DNA of 64,000 bases from Rhynchopus sp. YZ270_cl-10 (GCA_964035575.1 OZ037920.1:186001-250000); one strand, 5' to 3'; shown: positions 25,034 through 35,303, counted from the first letter of the stretch. Notes: generated by a model not told the origin, from the letters alone. Made by a program: numbers and translations.

Positions 25034-26254
25034 CTAGAGCGCGCTGTGCTTGTAGGTGTTGCCAGGCGTCCAGCACTTCTTCTCCTCCGCCCATTCGCCT
25101 CCAGATGTGGTCAGCTTCTCCCAGGCTGCGGCAAAGGCAGTCTCAAGCTTCGTCAGGTCTGTCGCGTAGTCGTTCACAATCCCTGCGTACACAGGGTCAT
25201 ACACAAGCGCCACGTCTGTCGTCATCATCATGAGCCCCGGCTTCTCTGGAATCCTCCACTGGTACTTCCCCCCAGGCCCCTTCGCGTTCGTGTAGTTCTT
25301 CCCCCATGTGTTCAGCAGGTTGAAGTACTCATTGTCCCACTTAAAGGGGTCGGTTGTCCAGGGACCTTCAATCCCGCTGGTGAAGGTGTCCTCGGCCTTA
25401 CCCGATCCGCATGCACCAGGCCAAGGTTTATGTGGCTGCTCCTTAGGGGAAGGACCTGCACCGTCAGGGCAGGCACCGTGCGAACGGCCAAAGGCGTGCC
25501 CACCTCCGATCAAAGCGACTGTCTCAGTGTCGTTCATCCCCATCCGGCTGAACACATCACGGATCTGCACAGCGCTGATGGCAGGGTCGGGGACACCCAT
25601 GAAGCCCTCAGGGTTGACGTAGATCAGACCCACAGTCGAGGTTCCAAGCGGCACCTTGCAGTCTCCCTGGATGGGGCAGGCCGGCTGCTCCGGTCCAGGT
25701 CCGAGAGGTGCGCTTTTGCTTCCATTTGAGTCATCCACCCGCCCAACGCAGATCTCATTAATAGGCCCACCCATATGAAGAATAGAGCTGGTCCCTGCAA
25801 GGATGAAGAGGTCCCCCCAGCTGAGGGCATCGCCGTACTTCTGCTTGATGGGCCAGAGGAGGGCGCGGGCCTTGTCGAGGTTGGTGTTGTCGTCCCAGCT
25901 GTTTTCTGGTTGAAAGCGTTGGCGGCCACCACTGCAGCCACCTCTGCCGTCGGTGTTGCGGTACGACCCAGAGCAGTGCCATGAGAGGCGTGTGAACAGC
26001 CCACCATAGGAGGTGCCCACAGCAGAGGTGCTGGAGGAGTCTGCAGGCCAGCACGACTGCGACTTTGTCAGCATGTGTACGATGTCCGCCACCACGGCCT
26101 CGATGTTGAGACTCTTCAAGGCGTGGTTGTAGTCGTGCAGACTAGGGGTCTCCGCTTCGTCAGAGATGGGTGTGCCATGAAGCTCGCCAGGACATTGCCT
26201 TGCTACAACCGGGGACACCACTGCAAAAAGCAGAAGTGCAGTTTTGACTGCCAT
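25034..26254 (-). CDS. Secreted single-domain catalase-peroxidase-like haem enzyme
   Basis: Class I haem peroxidase closest to the N-terminal catalytic domain of KatG; it should remove hydrogen peroxide in the secretory pathway or outside the cell. It is 406 residues in one exon from MAVKTALLLFAVVSPVVA, a typical signal peptide. The distal side is R89, W92 and H93 (RLSWH). The proximal His253 lies in ALIGGGHAFGRSHG, with partners in FKWDNEYF and LMMMTTDVALVYDP. Trp92, Tyr212 (GLIYVNPEG) and Met238 (SRMGMND) correspond to the Trp-Tyr-Met adduct that gives KatG its catalase activity. Normal KatG has a second, non-haem domain, bringing it to about 720-750 residues; that domain is absent. I infer catalase-peroxidase rather than ascorbate peroxidase from the adduct residues and the WPIKQKYGDALSWGDLFILAG run. 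Confidence 0.85.
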   Translation of the reverse strand: MAVKTALLLFAVVSPVVARQCPGELHGTPISDEAETPSLHDYNHALKSLNIEAVVADIVHMLTKSQSCWPADSSSTSAVGTSYGGLFTRLSWHCSGSYRNTDGRGGCSGGRQRFQPENSWDDNTNLDKARALLWPIKQKYGDALSWGDLFILAGTSSILHMGGPINEICVGRVDDSNGSKSAPLGPGPEQPACPIQGDCKVPLGTSTVGLIYVNPEGFMGVPDPAISAVQIRDVFSRMGMNDTETVALIGGGHAFGRSHGACPDGAGPSPKEQPHKPWPGACGSGKAEDTFTSGIEGPWTTDPFKWDNEYFNLLNTWGKNYTNAKGPGGKYQWRIPEKPGLMMMTTDVALVYDPVYAGIVNDYATDLTKLETAFAAAWEKLTTSGGEWAEEKKCWTPGNTYKHSAL

Positions 26255-26577
26255 TTTATGAATTTGGTGCTGATTTTTTATAGTGTTGGCGGATGGAGGA
26301 GGGATGAAATGAAGTTGATAGAGTAGAGTAAGAGGGGGAGAAGAAAGCGCCAGTTTTTTTTGCTTGATTTTACGCTGAGCAGTATTGTTCAAAATATCCA
26401 ATAGCAATGCTAAAGGATCCCCTCCCCTCCACCTCACCAAGGTAGCAATGGAAATTGCCCCATATTTTTTTTTATATCATCTTAAGCTCCACACACGCCC
26501 TCAAGTGGTAGGCTGTGTTGTGATAAGTGCCCATCATATTAGCCCCTCCCTCCCTCCCTTCCCCCCGCTCCCATCTC
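26255..26577. other. Short intergenic gap between the peroxidase gene and RSPH14
   Basis: A/T- and C-rich leader of the peroxidase gene and downstream flank of RSPH14. Nothing else is seen. Confidence 0.5.
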
Positions 26578-28024
26578 TCAGGCAACGGACGGACCTGGCT
26601 TCCACTCAACCTTGTGCGCTGCTGCATGGGCAGCCTTTGCAAGGGCTTGGTTTGTGCTTTCGGACAAGGTTTTGAGGAAGCCAACAATCGGGAGGAGCTC
26701 TGTCCGTGCGACAGGGGCTTCTGCACAGTTTGTCACGATCTTGAGAATGTTCATTGTCGTTTGGCCGTCCGTTTCCTCGCGGACGAGCTGGGTGAGGAGT
26801 TTTACTATGCCGGTCTCTAGGGCCTGCTTTTTGCCTTCATTGTCAAGAGAGACCGCCATGACTGCTGCAGTGGCACCACGACGCACTATCGTGCTGCTTG
26901 AGGACATCAGGGGTTTGAGACTTCCTAGCATTCCTAAGGACACTGCAGCGCGTTTGCCTGCAGAAAAAAAGCAGAGTTGGGCTGCTGTTTCGCAGGCCTG
27001 CTCGAGGACACCATGCTGTGTGCTTGAAAGTAACGATGCGAGCGCGTCCATGCCTCCTTGGTCTAGCACCGCAATGAAGGCTTCCTTGACGCCGAGGACC
27101 TTGCGGAGCGCGCATAAGGCCCTTTCTGTGACTGCAGCGGGGCCTGCTTTTGCTTGCGCGATGTACTTCGGGATGCAGCCTGCAGCAATGAGCGCTTCCG
27201 TTCCGGAGGCCCCTCCGATGCTGTGGTCCATAGAGGCGAGGCAGGTCAGCGCTTCCACTGCGACAGACGCTTCCTTGTCTTCAGAGGCATTGAGGATGCG
27301 GGTTTCGAAGCCCTTCGTCAAGACGTTTTGGAGGCCAAGCTCGGTGCTGACAATATGCATGAGGCATTTCCCCGCAAGAGCGCGCGCAGTCGTGCAAGAG
27401 TCGGAGAGGCGGTCCACCAGAGCCTCCACCACGTCGTACTGCACCGCCCGCACAACGTGTTCGTGTTTGTTCCCGAAGGCGCTCAACAGAGCCTCCAAAG
27501 CCTTGACGCGGAGCTCTCGATCCTCGCTGTGTAAGGTGCGGATCAGCTTGGGGTAGAGGTTCAGGCCGTAGGGTTCGGTAAGCTGTGCACCGGAGGATGC
27601 GGTGTCGAAGGAACGACAGGAATGCCGGGCAATGTGGTGCAAGTTTGCAGTTGCACCCTGTAGGGTGGTGGGTTGGTGTGTGAATATCGAAAAAGGATGG
27701 GGGTGCAGTGAGAGGAATAAGTGAAAGAAAAGTTTATAAGATGATCCTAAGCCTCTCGTGCTTAGTCACCTTAAATAAATGAAAAAAATTAAATCACAGA
27801 TCTTTTGAATATCCTTTTCACTGCCGGGATTGAAATATGGGATACACAGGGTCATTCGCTAAATCGGGTATTTTTTCTTTCTCTGCACTATAAAAAAGAA
27901 GAAGAAAATGATGAAAATAAGCCTTTTCGTCACATAATTTCGCCACCAAATGCACAGACGATACCTTGGTCTCACATGCAGGGGAGTACTCTTCACCCTG
28001 CAGGCGGCGCAGTACACTCCACAT
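26578..28024 (-). CDS. RSPH14: Radial spoke head 14-like ARM-repeat protein
   Basis: RSPH14 (RTDR1) is an armadillo-repeat protein of the axonemal radial spoke, so its presence implies a motile flagellum. The main exon, 26578-27657, encodes about 359 residues made almost wholly of ARM repeats (for example VKALEALLSAFGNKHEHVV and RRGATAAVMAVSLDNEGKK). It ends VEWKPGPSVA, comparable to the VIQWKP ending of human RSPH14. I infer a 20-codon first exon at 27965-28024 (MWSVLRRLQGEEYSPACETK), joined by a phase-0 intron (GTATCG to CTACAG), giving about 379 residues. The first exon is less certain. The intron contains a family A hairpin. Another ARM-repeat cytosolic protein is possible, but length and ending favour RSPH14. 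Confidence 0.75.
27731..27770 (+). repeat. Family A hairpin in the RSPH14 intron
   Basis: Perfect consensus copy (AGTTTATAAGATGATC, CTAAGC-CTCTCGT-GCTTAG, TCACC), on the strand opposite the host gene. Confidence 0.65.
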
Positions 28025-29105
28025 TGTGCACGCTCTTTGTGTAGTGTGGTAGGTGTGCCTGCGAGTGGTGGTGGTGGCGGTGGGGAGGAGGAGGAGGGGC
28101 TACAGTGGGAAAGGATGTGTGCCCTGTTGTACAAAAGATGGAGGGGGGGGCGTGTCTTGTTTTGCTCGTTGTTAATCTCATTAGCACGGTTTGCTTTTTC
28201 TGTTTCTTTGTACGATGAACAAATGGCCGTGCTCTCCTGCAGCAAAAATAAGAGGGAAACGATGGTCAAAACCACGTTTTAAACCATGCTTTCACACCAG
28301 TCGGGTGAAGCACCTCTGAAGCAAACCTCTCACTTTTAAAAAGCAAAAAAAAAGGGGGTAGGAATGGGGAAGCACAAGGATCTAAATAGTTTAGTCACCC
28401 TTTTTCAAGAAGAAAAAAAATTGAATTTTTTTTTTTCTCCACCCCCCCCCAGCTGGAGCTTATCTTATCTATTGCTAGCGTAGTAATACATCCTAGGTTA
28501 TGGTCAACCTGGGTCGATTACTAGATAAGACTTTTGTTGCTTTGTATTTTTTTTTGCAATTTGGGCGACGCTCTAAAACACCTACTAAGCAGGTTGGTAC
28601 TGTAATGAGGCAGAATAGTGGTGTTTTGCAATGCTGTACATTGTTTTCACCTTCAAAAAAAAATAACAAAAAAAAAAAAAAATGTGAGGAGCTACTCATG
28701 AAGCTACTCACCAAAAAGACATCAATAAAAGTTAAAACCTTTAAGCGGCTATGCCGAAAGCCTACAGATAGATGAAAAAAGATACGTTGGAAAGTGCAAA
28801 ACGCCGTACCGTACATCAGGCGGACGCGGGCACCCCATGGTTCCCCAAAAAAATATAAAACTGAAAAAGGGGTGTTGCTTCGAAAGACGTGTCTGAACGT
28901 TCTTTCAATAAAGCAAGTCACCCTACTGGAATTCGCTGAAACAAGTGTTCTGGGCTAAGAAAAGGCCCAGAAAAAAGAGAGAAAACGCGTCGGCAAGATG
29001 ATCCAGAGCGGTGCTGAGTCAAATAAGCAGACTAAAAACTAAACACAAAACGCAAGGCAACGTCCCTTAATGAAATGCCACTGCTACATCTCAGAGCTGC
29101 ATGTC
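28025..29105. other. Intergenic region between RSPH14 and Hsp70 copy 3
   Basis: Contains (GGT)/(GGA)-rich tracts near 28065-28100, long A/T runs and a family B hairpin (28793-28838). No gene is supported; the frames across 28493-28921 are driven by homopolymers. Confidence 0.55.
28793..28838 (+). repeat. Dispersed hairpin, family B (variant)
   Basis: AAAGTGCAAAACGCCGTACCG, TACATCAGG and GCGGGCACC follow the family B pattern, with GTGC and GCAC at the two ends. Confidence 0.5.
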
Positions 29106-31310
29106 TTAGTCGACCTCCTCAACCTGGGGTCCAGCTCCGGGTGCGGCACCAGGTGCACCGCCTGCTCCAGGCATGCCACCGGGCATACCGCCCGGCATGC
29201 CTCCGGGCATGCCTCCTGCTCCTGCGGCACCGCCCTGCTGCTCGTACATCTTCGTCACGATGGGGGAGCAGATGGCCTCAAGCTCCTTCATGCGCGAGTC
29301 GTACTCGTCCTTCGATGCCTGTCGAGGTGTGTGGGTTATGTGTGTGGAATGTGTTAATGTGGTGTATGAATTGTTAACAGTCATGTGTGGATGGAATGTG
29401 GGTGATGCTGTCTCGTGTGAAAGGTGTGGTGTATCAAACTGGTGTAAGTGCAATGCAAAAATAGTATTTTATGTCATGTAATCTGGCGTGTCTTGTAACC
29501 AAGCTGGCAACACTCTCCCCTCAGCCTTCCTCACTTCACCCCCACATACCTCCTGGGCACCGTCAAGCCACTGGATGGCCTCCTGGCACGCATCTTGAAC
29601 CTTCTTCTTGTCGTCCTCGGGCACAAGGGCGGCCGTCTTCTCGTCGTTCATGGTGTTCTTCATCGAGTAGGCGTAGTTCTCGAGCGCGTTCTTCGACTCC
29701 ACACGCTCCTTCGCAAGACGGTCAGACTCAGCGTACTTCTCTGCGTCCTTGCACATCGCGTCAATCTCCGCCTGCGACAGACGGCCCTTGTCGTTTGTGA
29801 TCGTCACGTTCGCCTTCTTCCCGCTGGTCTTGTCCTCAGCACCAACGTTCATGATACCGTTCGCGTCAACGTCAAAGGTCACCTCAATCTGGGGCACACC
29901 ACGTGGGGCAGGTGGGATCCCGGACAGGTCGAAGGTTCCCAGCTGGTGGCAGTCCTTCGTCATCGCACGCTCTCCCTCGAACACCTGGATGTGCACACCG
30001 GGCTGGTTGTCGGCGTAGGTCGAAAAGACCTGGCTCTTCTTCGTCGGGATCGTTGTGTTCCTCTTGATCAGCGAGGTCATCACACCGCCAGCAGTCTCGA
30101 TACCCACAGTCAGGGGGGTCACGTCCAGAAGCAGGATCTGCTCAGTCTGCTTGCTCTGTCCTCCCGTCAGCACGAAGGCCTGCACGGCAGCGCCAAAGGC
30201 AACAGCCTCGTCGGGGTTGATCGACTTGTTCAGTTCCTTTCCTCCGAAGAAGTCAGACACCATGCCCTGGATCTTCGGGATACGGGTCGATCCTCCGACC
30301 AGCACAACCTCGTGGATCGAGCGCTTGTCCATCTTCGCGTCCGACAGCACCTGCTCCACAGGGCGCAGGCACGAGCGGAACAGGTCCGCACACAGCTCCT
30401 CGAAACGGGCACGTGTCACAGACGTGTAGAAGTCCACACCCTCAAACAGCGAGTCAATCTCAATGCTGGTCTGTGCCGCCGACGACAGGGCACGCTTGGC
30501 ACGCTCACAGGCAGTGCGCAGACGACGCAGGGCACGCTGGTTCGTCGTCAGGTCCTTCTTGTGCTTGCGCTTGAACTCCTCCACGAAGTGGTTCACCATG
30601 CGGTTGTCAAAGTCCTCTCCTCCCAAGTGGGTGTCTCCGGCAGTCGCCTTCACCTCGAAGATTCCTCCGTCAATGGTCAGGAGGGTCACATCGAAGGTAC
30701 CACCACCCAGGTCGAAGATCAGGATGTTCTTCTCGGCCTCGTCCGTCTTGTCGAGTCCGTAGGCAATGGCAGCCGCAGTCGGCTCGTTGATGATACGCAG
30801 GATCTCCATCCCGGAGATCGTTCCTGCGTCCTTGGTGGCCTGACGCTGCGAGTCGTTGAAGTACGCAGGCACAGTCACAACAGTCTTCTTCACCTCCTTC
30901 CCAAGGAAGGCCTCCGCCGTCTCCTTCATCTTCACAAGGATCATCGCCGACACCTCCTCGGGCATGAAGGTCTTCTTCTCCCCCATGTAGTTCACCTCAA
31001 TCAGCGGCTTCCCGTCCGCCTTCGCCACAACGCTGAAGGGCCAGTGCTTCATGTCGCTCTGCACAGACGCGTCCGTCAGCTGGCGTCCAATCAGACGCTT
31101 CGCGTCAAACACAGTGTTCGTCGGGTTCATCGCCACCTGGTTCTTCGCCGCATCTCCGATCAGACGCTCGCTGTCGGTGAAGGCCACGTACGACGGGGTC
31201 GTGCGGTTTCCCTGGTCGTTTGCAATGATCTCCACACGCTCGTTCTGCCACACTCCCACGCAGGAGTAGGTGGTTCCCAGGTCGATACCGATTGCGCCGT
31301 CGTAGGACAT
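29106..31310 (-). CDS. HSP70: Cytosolic heat shock protein 70, copy 3
   Basis: Cytosolic Hsp70 in two exons, 29550-31310 and 29106-29318, with a 231-bp intron at the same position and phase as in copy 2. The protein is virtually identical to copy 2: full nucleotide-binding signatures, intact [12 protein letters not shown], four GGMP units and a terminal EEVD. The introns are close relatives differing by small insertions and deletions. Upstream, the shared leader is followed by about 60 bp not present in copy 2, and then the common TGGTGACGTGGTGCGATCC sequence returns. Constitutive versus heat-induced roles of the three copies cannot be told from sequence. Confidence 0.95.
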
Positions 31311-31509
31311 TGTTGTAGTGGTCTTGGTTTTGTGTTACTGAAACTAATGCAAAATATCTGTTTTGGTGTGTGTTTGATAACTAATAGAGGCAATTCTTGC
31401 GCAGAACATGGCCCCAATGTTTGGGGTGCGTGTGGTGACGTGGTGCGATCCTCGATGATTCGGGGGAGTAGTTGCTGTGGTATCCAAGGTTAATTAGGGG
31501 ATGGGTGGG

Positions 31510-31805
31510 GTGTTCGCGTTGTTCGTGTGAGTTTTGCTCAAACACGGTTATACATGAAAAGAAGTAGGAAAGTGGAAAACACCTTAGGCTGCAAAAGCCA
31601 GGTGCGGGGCAGCAAAGAGGTGGTAACACTGATGGTTTAAAAAAAGTTATACAAGGAGATGAAGAATAGTATGAGTTGGTGTGCTCCAAAACTTTGGCAC
31701 CTACTTTCATCACAAAGAGAAACCTCCAATAGTTTGAAGCACAAAGTAACATTTGAAGTGCGCAACGTCTCTACGGACGTAGACACTGGAAGAAAAAAAG
31801 CAAGT
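31510..31805 (+). repeat. Duplicated intergenic block (copy 2)
   Basis: Partner of 15190-15470 in the same orientation, with substitutions and several indels. It ends in AACGTCTCTACGGACG, a small hairpin. Confidence 0.65.
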
Positions 31806-31872
31806 TGAAAAGATGAAAATGCCTCGCGTGTATGCAGGTCTTAAAAGAAAAATTAAAAATACAAAAGCCCTA

Positions 31873-31992
31873 GCGTACATCGGCGGACACAAGCATTGGT
31901 TCACCGCGGGTTCTCTAACCCCAGAGAGCATTTCATTTGCATGCACACAGTGACCACGAAGGAGGTTGTAAGCAGGAACGTAATCATTGTCC
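31873..31992 (+). repeat. Intergenic repeat shared with 38303-38424
   Basis: Shares CATCGGCGGACACA, CTAACCCCAGAGAGCA, TGCATGCACACAG and the following ACCACGA with 38303-38424, over about 115 bp. Both begin with family B-like sequence. Confidence 0.65.
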
Positions 31993-32429
31993 CAACCAGA
32001 ATGGGAGGGGGGTATCTTATGCAAAGAAGGCAAAAAGCCTAGTGTCCTGGCGGGCAGCACAGGGTATCTACTATAGCCGATCAAGGTTGGGACGCCAGCG
32101 GAGAGGAGTGAATGCACCCCAGTCTTTTTCGTCCCAATGAAGGGGAGACGTAGCCCGCGTTTAGCAGCGTGTGCGCACGTCGTTTCAATGAGCAAAGAAA
32201 GAGTGAAACGAAACTCCTCTTCTTTCACTTCAGGAAAACAAAAATCGTGAAAACGAAAAGTGGTGAGATGAACCTGAGTCTCTCGTGCTTGGCCCCCCTG
32301 AAAAGTGTAAAATGGAAGTGCCGCACACATCGTGAGAACGTCGGACGATAAATCTAAACCTTTCGTGAGTCACCTTTGGAAAAGAGGAGCTCTGCCACTC
32401 AAGCCAGGCAAGCACATCAAGACAATAAC

Positions 32430-34976
32430 CTACGCAGAAGACGCAAGCATGTGGACACCACTGCGCCGCATTGTCATGTTCAAGGGCGGGTCGAGGAGGT
32501 GGATGAAGTAACGCTCGCGTGGTGTCGCTGCTGCACGGAACTGCTTGAGTGTCATGCCCTCGCTCCCGACCACCTTCTCGAGCGGCACAACCCTGAAGGG
32601 GAGACCGTTCTGCAGGACGGCCATGTTCACACGGGTGAGGCGCTTGCCCTTCGCAAGCAGACGCAGCGCAGAGGAGTAGTGCGACACCGCCCGCCGCACA
32701 CCCGACCCCATCGTCTGCCCCACGTACAGCACCTCCCCCTTGCTGCACACAAGGGCGTACAACACACCCACATCTGCAAGCCGAGGCTGCACCCCAGACA
32801 CGTGTCCCGCCACAGCGCTGTGCTGTGTCCAGAACATGGCCACAGCTGCAGCGTTGCTCGCCAGCCACGCAACGGCGTTGTACCTGCCCTCGCTGCCAGC
32901 GGCCACCAGCGCACGCAGGCCTTCGTGCAGGTCGCGGGCCTCGTCCGCATCTGCGTTCACACCACGCAGCACACGCAGCGTGCGCCCCAGCACCAGCACA
33001 CCCTTGCGCTTCAGCCTGTGGCGTGCTGCACGCAAGTTCTTCGTCACCCCAACAAAAACACGGCTCCCACCCTCATCCACCACCTCCACTTCGGCATGTG
33101 TGTGTCCCGCAAGCAGCTGTGTCTCTTTGTTCCGCAGCCGCAGGCCCGCACGCACACCCTGCACAACAAGATCCGCACGCAGACGCCGCACCTCGCCCCT
33201 GCCCTTCAGGCGCACAGTCCGCTCCACCACCAGCGTGTGGTACGGCGGCAGCAGGCCACGCTTCCGCAGCTCGTACGCAGCGGCCTTCACGTTCGACGTC
33301 ACACCCACGTACACACGCTGCCCGGTCACGTTCAGGATGTAGTACACGGCGTGCAGCCCGTCTGCAAGCTCTTTGTTCACCAGCGCATGCTCCCTCCTCA
33401 GTGCCTCCGCTGCCGCCTTGTCAGGCACACGTACCCAGCGCAGCACACGCAGCGTCCTTCTCACAGGTTCCTTCAGTCTCACGGAAGACGTCTGCTGCAC
33501 CATGCCAATGCGGACACGTTCCCCCTCCTTGTTCAGCACTTCATACACCACATGTGTGAAGCCCTGCTGCTTCATCTGTGTGTCTTCACAAGGAACCCTG
33601 AGCACAAGGTCACATCCTGCAGCAAGACTCTCTCCGATCAACGACTTCTTCAGCAACATCAGTTCTGCCCTGCTGTGCAGTGTCACCCAACGCACAACTC
33701 TCGCGGTGCAGTCATGCGGCAATTGTGGATGGTGTTTTATGTGGTATTTGAAAGCACTGACAGAAGCACACACACTCACCCACACACGTTCACCCTCCTT
33801 GTTCAGCACTTCACACACTGCATGTGTGAAGCCCTGCTGCTTCATCTGTGTTGCTCCACGAGGAACCCTGCACACAAGGTCACATCCTGCAGCAAGACTC
33901 TCTTCGATCAACGACTTCTTCAGCAACATCAGTTCTGCCCTGCTGTGCAGTGTAACCCAACGCACAACTCTCACGGTGCCGTCATGTGGAAAGTGTGGAT
34001 AGTGTTTTGCGTGGTATTTGAAAGCACTGACAGAAACATACACACCCACCCACACACGTTCACCCTCCTTGTTCAGCACTTCACACACTGCATGTGTGAA
34101 GCCCTGCTGTTTCATCTGTGTGTCTTCACAAGGAACCCTGCGCACGAGGTCACATCCTGCAGCAAGACTCTCTTCGATCAACGACTTCTTCAGCAACATC
34201 AGTTCTGCCCTGCTGTGCAGTGTCACCCAACGCACAACTCTCACGGTGCAGTCATGTGGAAAGTGTGAATGGTGTTTTATGTGGTATTTGAAAGCACTGA
34301 CAGAAGCACACACACTCACCCACACACGTTCACCCTCCTTGTTCAGCACTTCGCGCACTGCATGTGTGAAACCCTGCTGCTTCATCTGTGTTTCTTCAGA
34401 AGGAACCCTGCGCACGAGGTCACATCCTGCAGCAAGACTCTCTTCGATCAACGACTTCCTCAGCAACATCACTTCTGCCCTGCTGTGCAGTGTCACCCAA
34501 CGCACAACTCTCACGGTGCAGTCATGTGGAAAGTGTGAATGGTGTGTTATGTGGTATTTGAAAGCACTGACAGAAGCACACACACTCACCCACACACGTT
34601 CACCCTCCTTGTTCAGCACTTCGCGCACTGCATGTGTGAAACCCTGCTGCTTCATCTGTGTTGCTCCACGAGGAACCCTGCACACAAGGTCACATCCTGC
34701 AGCAAGACTCTCTTCGATCAACGACTTCTTCAGCAACATCAGTTCTGCCCTGCTGTGCAGTGTCACTGAACGCACAACTCTCACGGTGCAGTCACGTGGA
34801 AGGTGTGGATGGTGTTTTGTGTAGTGTTTGACAGTATAGACAGAAGCACGCACACCCACCCACACACGTTCACCCTCCTTGTTCAGCACTTCATACACTG
34901 CATGTGTGAAGCCGTGAGTCGCCAATACTTTGCTCGGCACCCGCTTCGCCAAGCACATGAGGCATGCCCTGAGCAT
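32430..34976 (-). CDS. Multi-module GIY-YIG-like protein with a canonical C-terminal domain
   Basis: An 848-residue single-exon protein; an in-frame stop lies upstream of the ATG. About nine GIY-YIG-like modules can be seen, starting near residues 22, 112, 202, 292, 382, 472, 541, 625 and 735. The first five are near-identical 90-residue units of the form AVxEVLNKEGERVWVxV, then RVVRWVTLHSRAE. They keep the two beta-strand motifs (VLN and VWV/VGV) but lack the arginine expected in the first helix. Modules 7 and 8 are more standard (VYYILNVTGQRVYVGVTSN). The last looks complete: VLYALV, VLYVGQT, GVRRAVSHY, RERYFIHLLDPPLN. GIY-YIG domains are metal-dependent nucleases, so I infer one probably active domain with an array of likely inactive relatives for binding or spacing. 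No localisation signal is obvious. Confidence 0.75.
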   Translation of the reverse strand: MLRACLMCLAKRVPSKVLATHGFTHAVYEVLNKEGERVWVGVRASVYTVKHYTKHHPHLPRDCTVRVVRSVTLHSRAELMLLKKSLIEESLAAGCDLVCRVPRGATQMKQQGFTHAVREVLNKEGERVWVSVCASVSAFKYHITHHSHFPHDCTVRVVRWVTLHSRAEVMLLRKSLIEESLAAGCDLVRRVPSEETQMKQQGFTHAVREVLNKEGERVWVSVCASVSAFKYHIKHHSHFPHDCTVRVVRWVTLHSRAELMLLKKSLIEESLAAGCDLVRRVPCEDTQMKQQGFTHAVCEVLNKEGERVWVGVYVSVSAFKYHAKHYPHFPHDGTVRVVRWVTLHSRAELMLLKKSLIEESLAAGCDLVCRVPRGATQMKQQGFTHAVCEVLNKEGERVWVSVCASVSAFKYHIKHHPQLPHDCTARVVRWVTLHSRAELMLLKKSLIGESLAAGCDLVLRVPCEDTQMKQQGFTHVVYEVLNKEGERVRIGMVQQTSSVRLKEPVRRTLRVLRWVRVPDKAAAEALRREHALVNKELADGLHAVYYILNVTGQRVYVGVTSNVKAAAYELRKRGLLPPYHTLVVERTVRLKGRGEVRRLRADLVVQGVRAGLRLRNKETQLLAGHTHAEVEVVDEGGSRVFVGVTKNLRAARHRLKRKGVLVLGRTLRVLRGVNADADEARDLHEGLRALVAAGSEGRYNAVAWLASNAAAVAMFWTQHSAVAGHVSGVQPRLADVGVLYALVCSKGEVLYVGQTMGSGVRRAVSHYSSALRLLAKGKRLTRVNMAVLQNGLPFRVVPLEKVVGSEGMTLKQFRAAATPRERYFIHLLDPPLNMTMRRSGVHMLASSA
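33564..34913 (-). repeat. Coding tandem array, five units of 270 bp
   Basis: The string CCCTCCTTGTTCAGCACT recurs at exactly 270-bp spacing (33523, 33793, 34063, 34333, 34603 and 34873). Units are nearly identical in DNA and each encodes 90 residues. The copy beyond 33564 is degenerate. Confidence 0.9.
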
Positions 34977-35303
34977 TAACTCTTTCGCTGTGTATCTCTG
35001 TTAGATGTAATCGAGTTCTATTAAAACACCTCCCCCTTGACCCGCAAACGCACCAAAATCTTCCCCCACCCCTACTCTCATCTCATCACAAGCCTCCTCT
35101 ATGACCAGCTGCACACCCCGCCCCCACCCCTGCCCCCACCACCACTGCGAAGCTTACCCCTTCGCCACCTCGGTGATACATACTAAAATGCTAAAAATGC
35201 TTACACCCCACCATAGATGCCGCCACTGAAACACGGGTAAACACAACACACATCCACTCTTTGATCCCCCAAATCTACCTGACACCCAAGCGCAACCAAG
35301 CGT
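34977..35303. other. Intergenic gap between the GIY-YIG gene and the mitochondrial carrier gene
   Basis: C-rich DNA (near 35080-35160). It is the promoter side of the GIY-YIG gene and the 3' flank of the carrier. Nothing else is seen. Confidence 0.5.

Larger units (their letters stand above)
31311..32429. other. Intergenic region upstream of Hsp70 copy 3
   Basis: Contains the duplicated block 31510-31805, a second shared block 31873-31992 and a degenerate family A hairpin (32266-32303). No protein gene is supported. Confidence 0.6.

Noticed and set aside
32376-34268. 630-codon plus-strand frame opposite the GIY-YIG gene
   Set aside because: It is generated by the 270-bp tandem repeats read backwards. 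The minus-strand product has recognisable GIY-YIG motifs; the plus-strand one has none.
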